Shown here: piece after piece, positions 1-7,549 of the stretch
Layout: the number at the start of each line of letters is the position of its first letter
Position numbering within the stretch: position 1 is the stretch's first letter
Assembly (NCBI GenBank): GCA_003516705.1
Contig: DPCJ01000004.1
Span: 1 to 11,171 of the forward strand
Length of the DNA: 11,171 bases
Direction of reading: 5' to 3'
Source: Prolixibacteraceae bacterium
GTDB lineage: Bacteria > Bacteroidota > Bacteroidia > Bacteroidales > Prolixibacteraceae
The notes under the pieces: generated by a model
The model's input: only the letters and a program-made list of their open reading frames with translations
What the model was told of the DNA's origin: nothing
Database searches by the model: none
Made by a program: the position numbers and the translations under genes

Positions 1-577
1 GTGTCATGTCGGGGCCGATAACACTACCAGCGCCATGTTTTCCGTAAGCCAGGTGCGATGGAATAAAAAGCCGCCATTTCGAGCCCACCGGCATTAACTG
101 GAGCGCTTCAACCCAGCCCTGAATAACCCCGTTTACAGGGAAAACCGCGGGTTTGCCCCGTTGAATAGAGCTGTCGAAAATAGTTCCGTCGATTAATGTA
201 CCGTGGTAATGACATTTTACCTGGTTTTGAGCTGAAGGAATGTCGCCGTCGCCTTCTTTTAAAACTGAATACTGCAAACCGCTCGGCAATTCGGTAACGC
301 CGCTTACTTTTTTGTTTTCAGCCAGAAAACGTTGCCCGTCTTCAAGGTTCTGGCCGCCTTTGTTTTGGTTAATTCCGGCAATAAACGATTCAAGAATCTG
401 GTTGGCATCTTCAGGATGAATTTTGGGATGGTTTCCTTTGAAAACATCGGTAAACCCATCGAGAAAAACTTCAGGATTAACAGTTTTTACGCCTGTTTGA
501 ATCAGGTTGGCGGCAATACTCATCCCGAGTGCATAGCTGAACTCTTCGAGTTCACCGTTCAATTTTTTATCAGTCAT
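1..577 (-). CDS. FKBP-type peptidyl-prolyl cis-trans isomerase, FklB-like (3' end beyond window)
   Basis: The gene runs off the left edge; 192 residues are visible from the ATG at 577-575. Residues 1-95 form a helical N-terminal segment like the dimerisation region of FklB, FkpA and Mip (SYALGMSIAANL, then FLDGFTDVFKG). Residues about 98-192 are an FKBP catalytic domain: GLQYSVLKEG, HYHGTLIDGTIFDSS, FPVNGVIQGWVEALQLMPVG and IPSHLAYGKHGAG are hallmark segments, with the active-site Trp at residue 155. Such enzymes catalyse cis-trans isomerisation of peptide bonds before proline and often act as chaperones. No signal peptide or lipobox is visible, so I infer a cytoplasmic protein, closer to E. 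coli FklB than to exported FkpA or Mip. By comparison with FklB, roughly 15 C-terminal residues are missing. It lies 49 bases downstream of mnmD on the same strand and may be cotranscribed. A weak -7-like box (TATATTCG, minus strand, 609-602) could also give it its own promoter. Confidence 0.93.
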   Translation of the reverse strand, partial: MTDKKLNGELEEFSYALGMSIAANLIQTGVKTVNPEVFLDGFTDVFKGNHPKIHPEDANQILESFIAGINQNKGGQNLEDGQRFLAENKKVSGVTELPSGLQYSVLKEGDGDIPSAQNQVKCHYHGTLIDGTIFDSSIQRGKPAVFPVNGVIQGWVEALQLMPVGSKWRLFIPSHLAYGKHGAGSVIGPDMT

Positions 578-626
578 CAAAAATTTCAGTTTTAAAGGCT
601 GCGAATATAGTGCAATTTTTTGGCAA

Positions 627-1298
627 TTAAATGTTTGCCATTTGTTTTATTCCGCGCAACATTTGAAATTTTCCGGGTGGACCGGGCAACCTTTCCATCA
701 CAAAACCACTGGTTGTCAGGTTGCGGCGTACTTCTCCTTTGGCACTGTAGGTTACAAAGATTCCGCCGTCGGAAATTAACCCTGAAATTTTACTGAAAAC
801 AGCAGGTGTCCACATTTCGGGTTGCTTATCGGGGCCAAATGCATCAAAATAAATCACATCACATTTTTCAGCAAAAACGGGTTGAAACTGAAGTAAATCG
901 GCCTCGATTTTCAGCAGACTGAAAAACGGGCTGATTTGAATTTCAGTATTCCAACGGGCAGTATGAATTTTTTCAAAAATCTTATCGGCTTCAGCAGAAA
1001 TCAGTCGTCCATAATTTAGCTGGCCGATGATTTCGCTACTCAGCGGGAATCTTTCAATGCTGATGTATCTCGTTTTTCGCTGCATCTTTCCGGCTTCAAC
1101 AGCAGTTAACAAACAGTTGAGTCCGGTGCCGAACCCAACTTCAAATACAATAGGATGTGAAACGTTGCAAAACCTGTATCCTTTGTCGATATAAACATAT
1201 TCCGACTCGGTGATGGCGCCGTTTACGGAATGGTATTGTTCATTCATTGCGGGCAGAAAAATGGTGTGCGAACCGTCAGCTGTATTGATAATATTCAT
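627..1298 (-). CDS. mnmD: tRNA (5-methylaminomethyl-2-thiouridine)(34)-methyltransferase MnmD
   Basis: This 223-residue protein is a Rossmann-fold SAM-dependent methyltransferase of the DUF752/MnmD family, equivalent to the methyltransferase half of bifunctional MnmC. It is expected to methylate 5-aminomethyl-2-thiouridine at tRNA wobble position 34, giving mnm5s2U. SAM-binding motif I is VFEVGFGTGL (residues 51-60). The family signature DVIYFDAFGPDKQPEMW lies at 147-163, with the FDAFGP loop expected at the active site. YSAKGEVRRNL (184-194) and the C-terminal LPGPPGKFQMLRG (204-216) are also typical. No FAD-dependent oxidase domain is fused, so this is the stand-alone form. The ATG at 1298 gives a full-length family member. 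It is divergent from the YciO-like gene and shares a 65-base intergenic region with it; a poor -7-like match (TACTTTTC, minus strand, 1330-1323) could be its promoter. Confidence 0.93.
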   Translation of the reverse strand: MNIINTADGSHTIFLPAMNEQYHSVNGAITESEYVYIDKGYRFCNVSHPIVFEVGFGTGLNCLLTAVEAGKMQRKTRYISIERFPLSSEIIGQLNYGRLISAEADKIFEKIHTARWNTEIQISPFFSLLKIEADLLQFQPVFAEKCDVIYFDAFGPDKQPEMWTPAVFSKISGLISDGGIFVTYSAKGEVRRNLTTSGFVMERLPGPPGKFQMLRGIKQMANI

Positions 1299-1312
1299 TG
1301 AATTCTTAAAGT

Positions 1313-1342
1313 TTTGTTATCAGAAAAGTAAAGCTATTTTTG
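1313..1342 (+). promoter_or_regulatory. Bacteroidota-type promoter for the YciO-like gene
   Basis: TTTG at 1313-1316 and a perfect TAnnTTTG box (TATTTTTG, 1335-1342) are separated by 18 bases, matching the -33/-7 consensus of the primary sigma factor of Bacteroidota. Transcription would start near 1349, about 15 bases before the ATG at 1364. This decides the start codon: the in-frame TTG at 1340 lies inside the -7 box and cannot be in this transcript. Confidence 0.72.
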
Positions 1343-1363
1343 CGATACGAAATTAGCAAAACC

Positions 1364-1975
1364 ATGCTGGTAAAACTGTTCAACGACAATCCAAATCAAC
1401 GTGAAGTACTTAAAATTGTAGAAGTACTTCGCAACGGCGGATTAATAATTTACCCGACCGATACGATTTATGGTCTGGGTTGCGACATTACCAACACAAA
1501 AGCGGTTGAAAAAGTAGCCCGTATCAAAGGCGTGAAAGCCGACAAAAACAATTTCTCGTTTATATGCAGCGACCTCAGTCATTTGGCCGATTACACAAAA
1601 CCCATCCCAAACCCTGTGTTTAAACTGATGAAGAAAAATCTTCCGGGTGCGTTTACTTTTATTCTTGAAGCCAACAATAATCTTCCCAAATATTTCAAAG
1701 GCAAAAAAACTGTGGGAATCAGGGTTCCTGACAATAATATCATCCGCGAAATCATTCGCGAACTTGGAAACCCGATCCTTTCAACATCGATAAAAGATGA
1801 CGATGAGATTCTGGAATACACCACCGACCCTGAGTTAATTTACGAAAAGTACGGCGAAATTGCCGATGTGGTAATTGACGGTGGTTATGGCGAAATTGTG
1901 CCTTCGACAATTGTTGATTGTACCGGCGATGAAGTTGTGATTGTGCGCGAAGGAAAAGGAGTTCTTGAGTTTTAG
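1364..1975 (+). CDS. yciO: Sua5/YciO/YrdC/YwlC-family protein (annotated type: L-threonylcarbamoyladenylate synthase), YciO-like
   Basis: This 203-residue single-domain protein has the YrdC fold. TsaC/Sua5 members make threonylcarbamoyl-AMP from threonine, bicarbonate and ATP for the t6A37 modification of ANN-decoding tRNAs. Visible family segments are LIIYPTDTIYGLGCDI (27-42), LPGAFTFILEA (93-103), VGIRVPDNNI (117-126), LSTSI (139-143), PSTIVD (180-185) and VVIVREGKG (191-199). The opening NDNPNQREVLKIVEVLRNGG, the LMKKNLPGAFTFIL block and LSTSI closely recall E. coli YciO from memory. The KxR nucleotide-binding motif of TsaC/Sua5 reads KGV here (55-57), as expected for the YciO branch. Whether YciO-type proteins make t6A is doubtful, so the synthase name is provisional. 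The ATG at 1364 is chosen over an in-frame TTG at 1340, which is inside the promoter. It converges on trkH, leaving 27 bases between the two stops. Confidence 0.88.
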   Translation: MLVKLFNDNPNQREVLKIVEVLRNGGLIIYPTDTIYGLGCDITNTKAVEKVARIKGVKADKNNFSFICSDLSHLADYTKPIPNPVFKLMKKNLPGAFTFILEANNNLPKYFKGKKTVGIRVPDNNIIREIIRELGNPILSTSIKDDDEILEYTTDPELIYEKYGEIADVVIDGGYGEIVPSTIVDCTGDEVVIVREGKGVLEF

Positions 1976-2002
1976 GAATTATAACGATGTTAAAACTGAT
2001 GC

Positions 2003-3448
2003 CTATTTTTTCCAGAAAGCAGGACTGAAAATCACAAGAATTGTAAATAATTCGAGCCTGCCCAACAACATCAGAAACGAAAGAAACCATTTGCCCAGCG
2101 GGTGAATGTGGGAATACGAAAATGCCGGGCCAACAGAACCAAGTCCCGGGCCAATATTGCCAAGTGAAGAGGCAACTGCACCCATTGAAGTGGCCATATC
2201 AGGTTCGAAAATCATAAAAATTACTGAACTCACACCGAAAATCATGATGTACAAAACAGCAAATGCAAGTACATTATTCATAATTTTCGAATCGACAACA
2301 TGTTTGTTGAATTTTAAGGGGATAATTGCATTTGGGTGTACCATTCGTTTGAGTTCGTAATAACCATTCTTTAAAAGCATTACTACGCGCATAATTTTGA
2401 GCCCTCCACCCGTAGAGCCTGCCGACCCGCCAAAAAAGAAAACAGCAAATATTACCACTACAAGTGCTGGTGGCCACAACATATAATCAACAGTGGCAAA
2501 ACCGGTTGTGGTCATTATCGAAACCACCCAAAACAGCGAATTACGGAATGTTTCTTCAACTCCGGCAGGTACAATCAGCATTAGTCCGATGAAAATAATT
2601 AAAGTAAATCCAAGTGTGAATATGCCATAATATCTAAACTCTTCATCTTTAATTAATGGTTTGAATTTACCGCGAAGAGCAAAATAGGTTAGCGTGAAAT
2701 TGGTGCCGGCAAGAAACATGAAAAGAATAATTACATACTGAATGTAAGGCGATGGCCAAAAAGCAATACTCGCTTGTTTTGTTGAAAATCCACCGGTTGC
2801 CATTGTTGCAAAAGAATGGCAAACCGCATCGAAAAGTGGCATTTTCCCAATCCAAAGCAAAACAGTTTCGAGTAATGTAAGAACTACATAGATAATCCAC
2901 ATGGAGGCAGCGGTTTGCCTGATTCGCGGACTTATTTTATCGGGTGTCGGACCAGGAACTTCGGCAATATACAACTGCATACCACCGATACCAAAAACCG
3001 GTAGAATTGCAAGCGACAAAACAATTATACCCATCCCGCCAAGCCAATGTGTAAGCGCTCTCCAGAACAGAATTCCATGTGGAAGTTCTTCGATATTGTT
3101 GAGAACCGATGCCCCTGTGGTTGTAAAACCCGACATGGTTTCGAAGAAAGCATCGGTATATGAAGGAATTGCACCAGTAAAAACGTATGGCAAAGCGCCT
3201 GATAATGAAAATAAAATCCAAACCAGCGCAACGATAATAAAACCTTCACGTTTGCCGATATCAGCAGACGCTTTTCGGGTCAAAAGATATAGAAGTGTTC
3301 CGGAGCCCACGCAAATGGCTGAGGCGAGCGCGATTCCGAATGTATCAGATTCGTTATAAATGAGTGAAACCATAAGCGCCAGCATCATTGCCACACCTTC
3401 AACCAGCATGAGTAAACCGGCCACACGCAAAATGATTTTAACGTTCAT
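2003..3448 (-). CDS. trkH: TrkH-family potassium uptake protein (membrane subunit)
   Basis: This 481-residue inner-membrane protein is the ion-conducting subunit of a Trk/Ktr-type potassium uptake system. Four pore-loop filter segments are visible: TTTGAS (109-114), MATGGFS (216-222), TTTGFAT (313-319) and SLGNIGPGLG (428-437). Each carries the conserved glycine that lines the K+ filter in this superfamily. The glycine-rich GGSAGSTGGGLKIMR (340-354) corresponds to the intramembrane gating loop. Hydrophobic helices cover most of the chain and the length is normal for TrkH. It starts 17 bases after the trkA stop on the same strand, so the two are almost certainly one operon, with TrkA as the cytosolic gating ring. 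The stop codon faces the YciO-like gene in a convergent arrangement. Confidence 0.96.
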   Translation of the reverse strand: MNVKIILRVAGLLMLVEGVAMMLALMVSLIYNESDTFGIALASAICVGSGTLLYLLTRKASADIGKREGFIIVALVWILFSLSGALPYVFTGAIPSYTDAFFETMSGFTTTGASVLNNIEELPHGILFWRALTHWLGGMGIIVLSLAILPVFGIGGMQLYIAEVPGPTPDKISPRIRQTAASMWIIYVVLTLLETVLLWIGKMPLFDAVCHSFATMATGGFSTKQASIAFWPSPYIQYVIILFMFLAGTNFTLTYFALRGKFKPLIKDEEFRYYGIFTLGFTLIIFIGLMLIVPAGVEETFRNSLFWVVSIMTTTGFATVDYMLWPPALVVVIFAVFFFGGSAGSTGGGLKIMRVVMLLKNGYYELKRMVHPNAIIPLKFNKHVVDSKIMNNVLAFAVLYIMIFGVSSVIFMIFEPDMATSMGAVASSLGNIGPGLGSVGPAFSYSHIHPLGKWFLSFLMLLGRLELFTILVIFSPAFWKK

Positions 3449-3465
3449 CTATAAAAGCAGATAAA

Positions 3466-4800
3466 TTATTTAAAAAACCTTTCAAGTTTTTTTATGCCTG
3501 ATGGAAGTGTGAATACAACCACTTTATCGCCGGGCTGAATTTGTGCATGCCCGCTGGCGATATAACCGTTTTCGCCTCTGATGTAGCCTCCGATAACTGC
3601 TTCTTCAGGGAAATCGAGATATTGAATTTCTTTTTCAGTGATTTTTGCGTTAGGTTTTGCTACAAACTCAAAAACCTCAGCATCGGTAGCCGTAAGGCAT
3701 TTTACCTTCGAAATTTCTGCATTCAGCGTATATTTATAAATGTAACTGGCAGCATTCAGTTTTTTGTTTACCAGGCTGCCGATATCCATTTTCTCGGCCA
3801 ACCCCGAGAAAGCCAGGTTTTCAACTTCGGCCACGGTGCGTCGCACACCGAATGATTTGGCAAGGTGACAACTCAGAATATTGGTTTCCGAATTACCGGT
3901 GGTGGCTACAAAAGCATCCATTTTTTCAATACCTTCCTCTTTTAAAAGTTTTATGTCCCGGCCATCGCCGTTAATTACAAGCACTTTCCCGAATTTGTCA
4001 GCAATTTTCTCACATTTTTCACGGTCGCTTTCAATTACTTTTATACGGTATTGGTCGCCCAGTTTTTCAATGGTTTTCTGGGCAATACGGCTACCGCCCA
4101 GAAACATGATGTTTTTTACCTCGAATGGTTTTTTACCGGTCAGGTCAAGTACCAGTTGTTGTTCGGCCCGGGTTACAATGAAAAAAACAATATCTCCGTT
4201 TTTTATAATATCGTTACCTTTTGGAATAATTGTCAGATTATCACGGTTAATTGCCACAACCGAAATATTGCGCTCTTCGAGCTGTAATTCTTTAAGCGGT
4301 TTGTCTTTTATAATCGCGTTTTCACGCACTTTAATACCCATCAGTAAAAGCTTGCCGTTCGAAAATTCAATGATTTGGCGTGTTACTGTTTGTTTTACTG
4401 AAGCCGTAATTTCTTTAGCAGCAAGACTTTCAGGGTAAATTAACTCGTGCACACCCATGTTTTTGAGTTTAGCCTTGTAATTTTCCTGAAGATATTCCGA
4501 GTTGTTGATTCGTGCTATAGTGCGCCCAACGCCAAGATATGAAGCCATAGTACAGGCAAGAACATTTCTTTCTTCGTACGGAGTTACGGCAATAAACAAA
4601 TCAGCCTTTGCCAGTCCGGTACTTTTTAAATCCTGAAAAGAGTGTGCCGAACCAGTTACAGTCATAATATCGACTTGTGTACTGATTTTTGAAAGTTTTT
4701 CGGGAGAATCATCAAGTAGTGTGATGTCATGTGATTCGTCGGCAAGCATTTTAGCTAAATGCGATCCAACTTCACCGGCACCGGCAATTACAATCTTCAT
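3466..4800 (-). CDS. trkA: Trk system potassium transporter TrkA (tandem RCK regulatory subunit)
   Basis: This 444-residue cytosolic protein assembles on TrkH and gates K+ uptake in response to bound nucleotides. It has two RCK units in tandem, as in canonical TrkA. The first RCK_N Rossmann domain begins with GAGEVGSHLA (7-16) and has the acidic strand end LLDD (28-31). It is followed by RCK_C (about 145-220). A second RCK_N starts at FLGGSRIAQKTIEKL (233-247), has an acidic residue in VIESD (255-259) and continues with VINGDGRD (275-282). The final RCK_C spans about 365-440 and includes GGYIRGENGYI and IQPGDKVVVF. Both glycine loops look intact, so both halves could bind NAD(H) or ATP/ADP. 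It is the first gene of the trkA-trkH operon. A -7-like box and an inverted repeat lie in the 109-base gap upstream. Confidence 0.96.
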   Translation of the reverse strand: MKIVIAGAGEVGSHLAKMLADESHDITLLDDSPEKLSKISTQVDIMTVTGSAHSFQDLKSTGLAKADLFIAVTPYEERNVLACTMASYLGVGRTIARINNSEYLQENYKAKLKNMGVHELIYPESLAAKEITASVKQTVTRQIIEFSNGKLLLMGIKVRENAIIKDKPLKELQLEERNISVVAINRDNLTIIPKGNDIIKNGDIVFFIVTRAEQQLVLDLTGKKPFEVKNIMFLGGSRIAQKTIEKLGDQYRIKVIESDREKCEKIADKFGKVLVINGDGRDIKLLKEEGIEKMDAFVATTGNSETNILSCHLAKSFGVRRTVAEVENLAFSGLAEKMDIGSLVNKKLNAASYIYKYTLNAEISKVKCLTATDAEVFEFVAKPNAKITEKEIQYLDFPEEAVIGGYIRGENGYIASGHAQIQPGDKVVVFTLPSGIKKLERFFK

Positions 4801-4825
4801 TTTTATATTGGTTAAAAAATCCGCG

Positions 4826-4833
4826 CAAAATAA
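4826..4833 (-). promoter_or_regulatory. Probable -7 box of the trkA-trkH promoter
   Basis: On the minus strand this reads TTATTTTG, one mismatch from TAnnTTTG, and sits 25 bases upstream of the trkA ATG. No clear TTTG -33 box is visible at the right distance, so the call rests on the -7 element and its position at the head of the operon. Confidence 0.4.
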
Positions 4834-4845
4834 ATCATAAACTTT

Positions 4846-4877
4846 CTAATAATTACACGAGTTGAATAATTTATTAG
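4846..4877. repeat. Inverted repeat upstream of trkA (operator-like or comEC 3' hairpin)
   Basis: CTAATAA (4846-4852) and TTATTAG (4871-4877) are perfect 7-base inverted arms around an 18-base centre; two more A-T pairs form if T4870 is bulged. The repeat covers the expected -33 region of the trkA promoter, so it could be a protein-binding site. It also lies 3' of comEC, but no run of U follows on the minus strand, which argues against an intrinsic terminator. The arms are AT-rich and chance is possible. Confidence 0.3.
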
Positions 4878-4909
4878 TCATGTAAAATTAAGGCCAAAAA
4901 CGATGAAAG

Positions 4910-6931
4910 TTACCAAATTTTTTGGAAGGCACCCCGATTGAAAGTGCAGTAAATTTGAGCGTTACTTTCGTCTGACCTTGAAAAAAATCTTTTGTTCGTT
5001 ACGATAACCGTTGCTGAATCGGAATGATTCATTGAAAGCCACGATGGGCCTGGGTTAATCAGATAGTATCTTTTTGTGCTTAAGGTGTTTTTATTTGAAT
5101 TTTTTCCGAAGTAGATGGTCTGGCCCTGAAAAAGAATTTTTCTGTTTTGCAGGAATACATCTTTGGTTCTGATTGAATCAGAGGCAAGTAGCATCACCGG
5201 CGTTTTTAGCCCAAGTGATTTTTGTGTTGCGGAAAACGGACTGTATTGTAGTTCCTCAGGCAGAACTTTTTCTTCAGAGATGACAAAATTCTCCCTGCCA
5301 TCTATCAGATGAATAATCGGATTGGTGGTTGAATTATAAACAATTATACCGTTTGTATTTTCAGTATTAACTTTTTTGACAAAAGCTGAAAGGCTGAAAA
5401 GAAAAAGCAGGAATAACATCGATTTTAAGTTTTGTGAGCTGAATTGACTGAATACAAGAAATGAACTGACAATTAATCCGATAATTAAAAAGAGTTGTAC
5501 TTGATTTACCGTTACCTGAAACACCGAAAGTGGCATTTGCTCAATTAAGGTTAATAATTTAAAGCTGTATTTCAGCGTAAAATTGAGGGTTACTGAAATA
5601 ATATCGGATACAAAAGGAACATGATTTACAAACAATAACAAAATACCGGCCGGGGTTAAAAAAGCCACTGCTGGTATAATAAAAATATTCGTCAGCCAGA
5701 AATAAGTTGGGAATTGCGAGAAATAGAATGAAGTAAGCGGAAAAGTTGCAATTTGTGCAGCCACTGAAACAGTTATTAACGAAACAAAATACCTGAGCAC
5801 ACGGTTTTTTACATTTAAATATTCCCTGAGTTTTGGTTCGATAACAACAATACCGAACAACGCCGAATAGGAAAGCTGGAATCCAATATCGAACAGGCTG
5901 TTGGGATTGATGAGTAACAGAAAAAATGCAGTAAGCGCGAGTGAGTTATAAATGCTGGCTTTACGATGTATGTTTTCTCCGATGATATACACACTGAACA
6001 TTGCTGTTGCCCGCAAAACCGAAGGTGACAACCCGGTGATAAATGCGTAAAACCATAAAATGATAATTATAGTAGTGGTGAAAACAAACCTTCCATGTTT
6101 GTTGCGTTTCAAAAATCCAAATAGAAAGTTGATAACCGCGAAAATGATGGCAACATGTAAGCCCGATACCGATAAAACATGCATTGCGCCAGATGAGGAA
6201 AATACCCTTCGTGTTTCAGGATCAAGCTCGCGGCTGTATCCAAGTGTCAGTGCCGAAAGAATTTCAAACTCCACCGAATCGATGGGCTGATTGCGGTACA
6301 CATTAATCAATTTATCCCGCAATTTCTCAGCTTCACATATCAGCGAAAATCTGGAATTTCCGGTTTGTTGCCAATTTTCAGTAGCAAGATAAATCTGTCT
6401 GTAAATCTTGTGTCGTGCAAGGTATTTCTGATAATCAAAATCATACGGATTAAGTTTTGGAGTTACCCGATTTGGCGAACGATTAAAAAATATTTCATCG
6501 CCGGGTTTTAGTTTTATGGCATTTTCCGATTTTTCAAAATAGATTATTACTTTTTCATTGGTTTTGACAGCCGAATCTTGTAAAATCACATTGTTAACAA
6601 CTACTGTCGATTTAAACGAATTGGGTTTCTCAACCGGACTTTCGAGAATTGTGGCAACATAAATTCCTTCGGAGTAAAAAAGGGGTTTTTCGTTGTATTT
6701 GTTATAAACGATGGCTCCCAGAACAACAAAAAACAGGTTGAAACAGATTCCGAAAAGCACTGCCGATGAATACCTGTATTTCAGGTTTAGAATTAGCAGG
6801 CCCAATAATAATAACAATAGTAATAATGAACCTACAATTACATTCAGTTGAAGGTACTGGCCAGCGGCGATTCCCAAAATAAGGGCAATTGCCAATCGCA
6901 GAAAGGGAATATTTTGAACTGCTTTCTCCAA
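4910..6931 (-). CDS. comEC: ComEC/Rec2-family competence protein (DNA uptake channel), short form without metallo-beta-lactamase domain
   Basis: This 673-residue polytopic membrane protein belongs to the ComEC/Rec2 family, which carries single-stranded DNA across the inner membrane during transformation. The N-terminus has membrane helices (about 9-50 and 57-76) followed by a soluble DUF4131/OB-like region (about 85-190). The Competence domain (about 220-510) carries the signatures SSGAMHVLSVSGLHVAIIFA (245-264), SPSVLRATAM (302-311) and LFDIGFQLSYSALFG (346-360). The last 150 residues are soluble but contain no HxHxDH metal site, so the metallo-beta-lactamase domain of longer ComEC proteins is absent or unrecognisable; short forms are common in Bacteroidota. 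The start appears to be TTG at 6931: upstream in this frame there is no ATG, GTG or TTG before a stop, and the next in-frame Met is residue 250, inside the domain. It follows def by 58 bases, probably in one operon. Confidence 0.93.
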   Translation of the reverse strand: MEKAVQNIPFLRLAIALILGIAAGQYLQLNVIVGSLLLLLLLLGLLILNLKYRYSSAVLFGICFNLFFVVLGAIVYNKYNEKPLFYSEGIYVATILESPVEKPNSFKSTVVVNNVILQDSAVKTNEKVIIYFEKSENAIKLKPGDEIFFNRSPNRVTPKLNPYDFDYQKYLARHKIYRQIYLATENWQQTGNSRFSLICEAEKLRDKLINVYRNQPIDSVEFEILSALTLGYSRELDPETRRVFSSSGAMHVLSVSGLHVAIIFAVINFLFGFLKRNKHGRFVFTTTIIIILWFYAFITGLSPSVLRATAMFSVYIIGENIHRKASIYNSLALTAFFLLLINPNSLFDIGFQLSYSALFGIVVIEPKLREYLNVKNRVLRYFVSLITVSVAAQIATFPLTSFYFSQFPTYFWLTNIFIIPAVAFLTPAGILLLFVNHVPFVSDIISVTLNFTLKYSFKLLTLIEQMPLSVFQVTVNQVQLFLIIGLIVSSFLVFSQFSSQNLKSMLFLLFLFSLSAFVKKVNTENTNGIIVYNSTTNPIIHLIDGRENFVISEEKVLPEELQYSPFSATQKSLGLKTPVMLLASDSIRTKDVFLQNRKILFQGQTIYFGKNSNKNTLSTKRYYLINPGPSWLSMNHSDSATVIVTNKRFFSRSDESNAQIYCTFNRGAFQKIW

Positions 6932-6989
6932 AGGATTCCGTTTGCAGGATGATGTTTCTGAAACGTGAAATCCCTTTTGTGGGTTACAT

Positions 6990-7547
6990 CTATTTTACAG
7001 GAATTTTTATTTTGTAATGCGGTTGCACTTTTCCGTAAGCAATGTCATTTAACTTGCTCTTCAGCAGTCGTTTTCGTAATGGTGAAAGATGGTCGGTAAA
7101 AAGTTTTCCTTCCAGGTGGTCGTATTCGTGCTGAATTACCCTGCCGGCAAAACCTTTAAAAACTTCGTCATGCTCAACAAAGTTTTCATCTAAATATTTT
7201 ATTCTCACCACATCAGGCCTCGTAACATCTTCACGGATTTCGGGTAAACTGAGGCATCCTTCGTTAAACACCCATTTTTCGCCCGAAAGTTCAATGATTT
7301 CGGGGTTAATAAATACCTTTTTAAAATCTTTTAACTCAGGTTCGTCATCGGCTCCTGTTGAGGCATCGATAACAAACATGCGAATCGACATTCCTGTCTG
7401 AGGCGCTGCAAGTCCCACACCATCAGCATAGTACATAGTTTCCCACATATTTTCGATAATCTCCTGTAATCCTTCGGTTTCAGGTGATATTTTTTCTGCT
7501 TTTTTCCTTAAAACCGGGTCGCCATATACTGTAATCGGGTATTTCAT
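6990..7547 (-). CDS. def: Peptide deformylase
   Basis: This 185-residue cytosolic metalloenzyme removes the formyl group from the N-terminal methionine of nascent proteins. All three family motifs are intact: GVGLAAPQ (residues 43-50), EGCLSLP (96-102) and QHEYDH (139-144). Cys98, His140 and His144 are the expected metal ligands and Glu141 the catalytic base. The length fits the bacterial type 1/2 group, with an ordinary C-terminal tail. The ATG at 7547 follows the ruvX stop by only two bases, so the genes are surely cotranscribed and probably translationally coupled. An AGG in the last ruvX codons may serve as a weak ribosome-binding site. comEC follows 58 bases downstream. Confidence 0.98.
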   Translation of the reverse strand: MKYPITVYGDPVLRKKAEKISPETEGLQEIIENMWETMYYADGVGLAAPQTGMSIRMFVIDASTGADDEPELKDFKKVFINPEIIELSGEKWVFNEGCLSLPEIREDVTRPDVVRIKYLDENFVEHDEVFKGFAGRVIQHEYDHLEGKLFTDHLSPLRKRLLKSKLNDIAYGKVQPHYKIKIPVK

Positions 7548-7549
7548 CT

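Noticed and set aside
332..595. 87-codon open frame on the plus strand
   Set aside because: It is antisense to the FKBP gene, whose N-terminal sequence is clearly FklB-like.
602..609. Promoter for the FKBP gene (TATATTCG on the minus strand)
   Set aside because: One mismatch to the -7 consensus and no -33 box at a normal distance; cotranscription with mnmD is at least as likely.
1968..1997. Possible bidirectional terminator between the YciO-like gene and trkH (AGTTTTA / TAAAACT, 16-base loop)
   Set aside because: The stem is only seven weak pairs with a long loop and no convincing T-run; position alone suggests termination here.
2901..3359. 152-codon open frame on the plus strand
   Set aside because: It lies fully antisense to the well-supported trkH gene and shows no recognisable protein features.
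3881..4438. 185-codon open frame on the plus strand
   Set aside because: It is antisense to trkA, which has intact RCK motifs; the Ser/Phe-rich composition is typical of a reverse-strand shadow.
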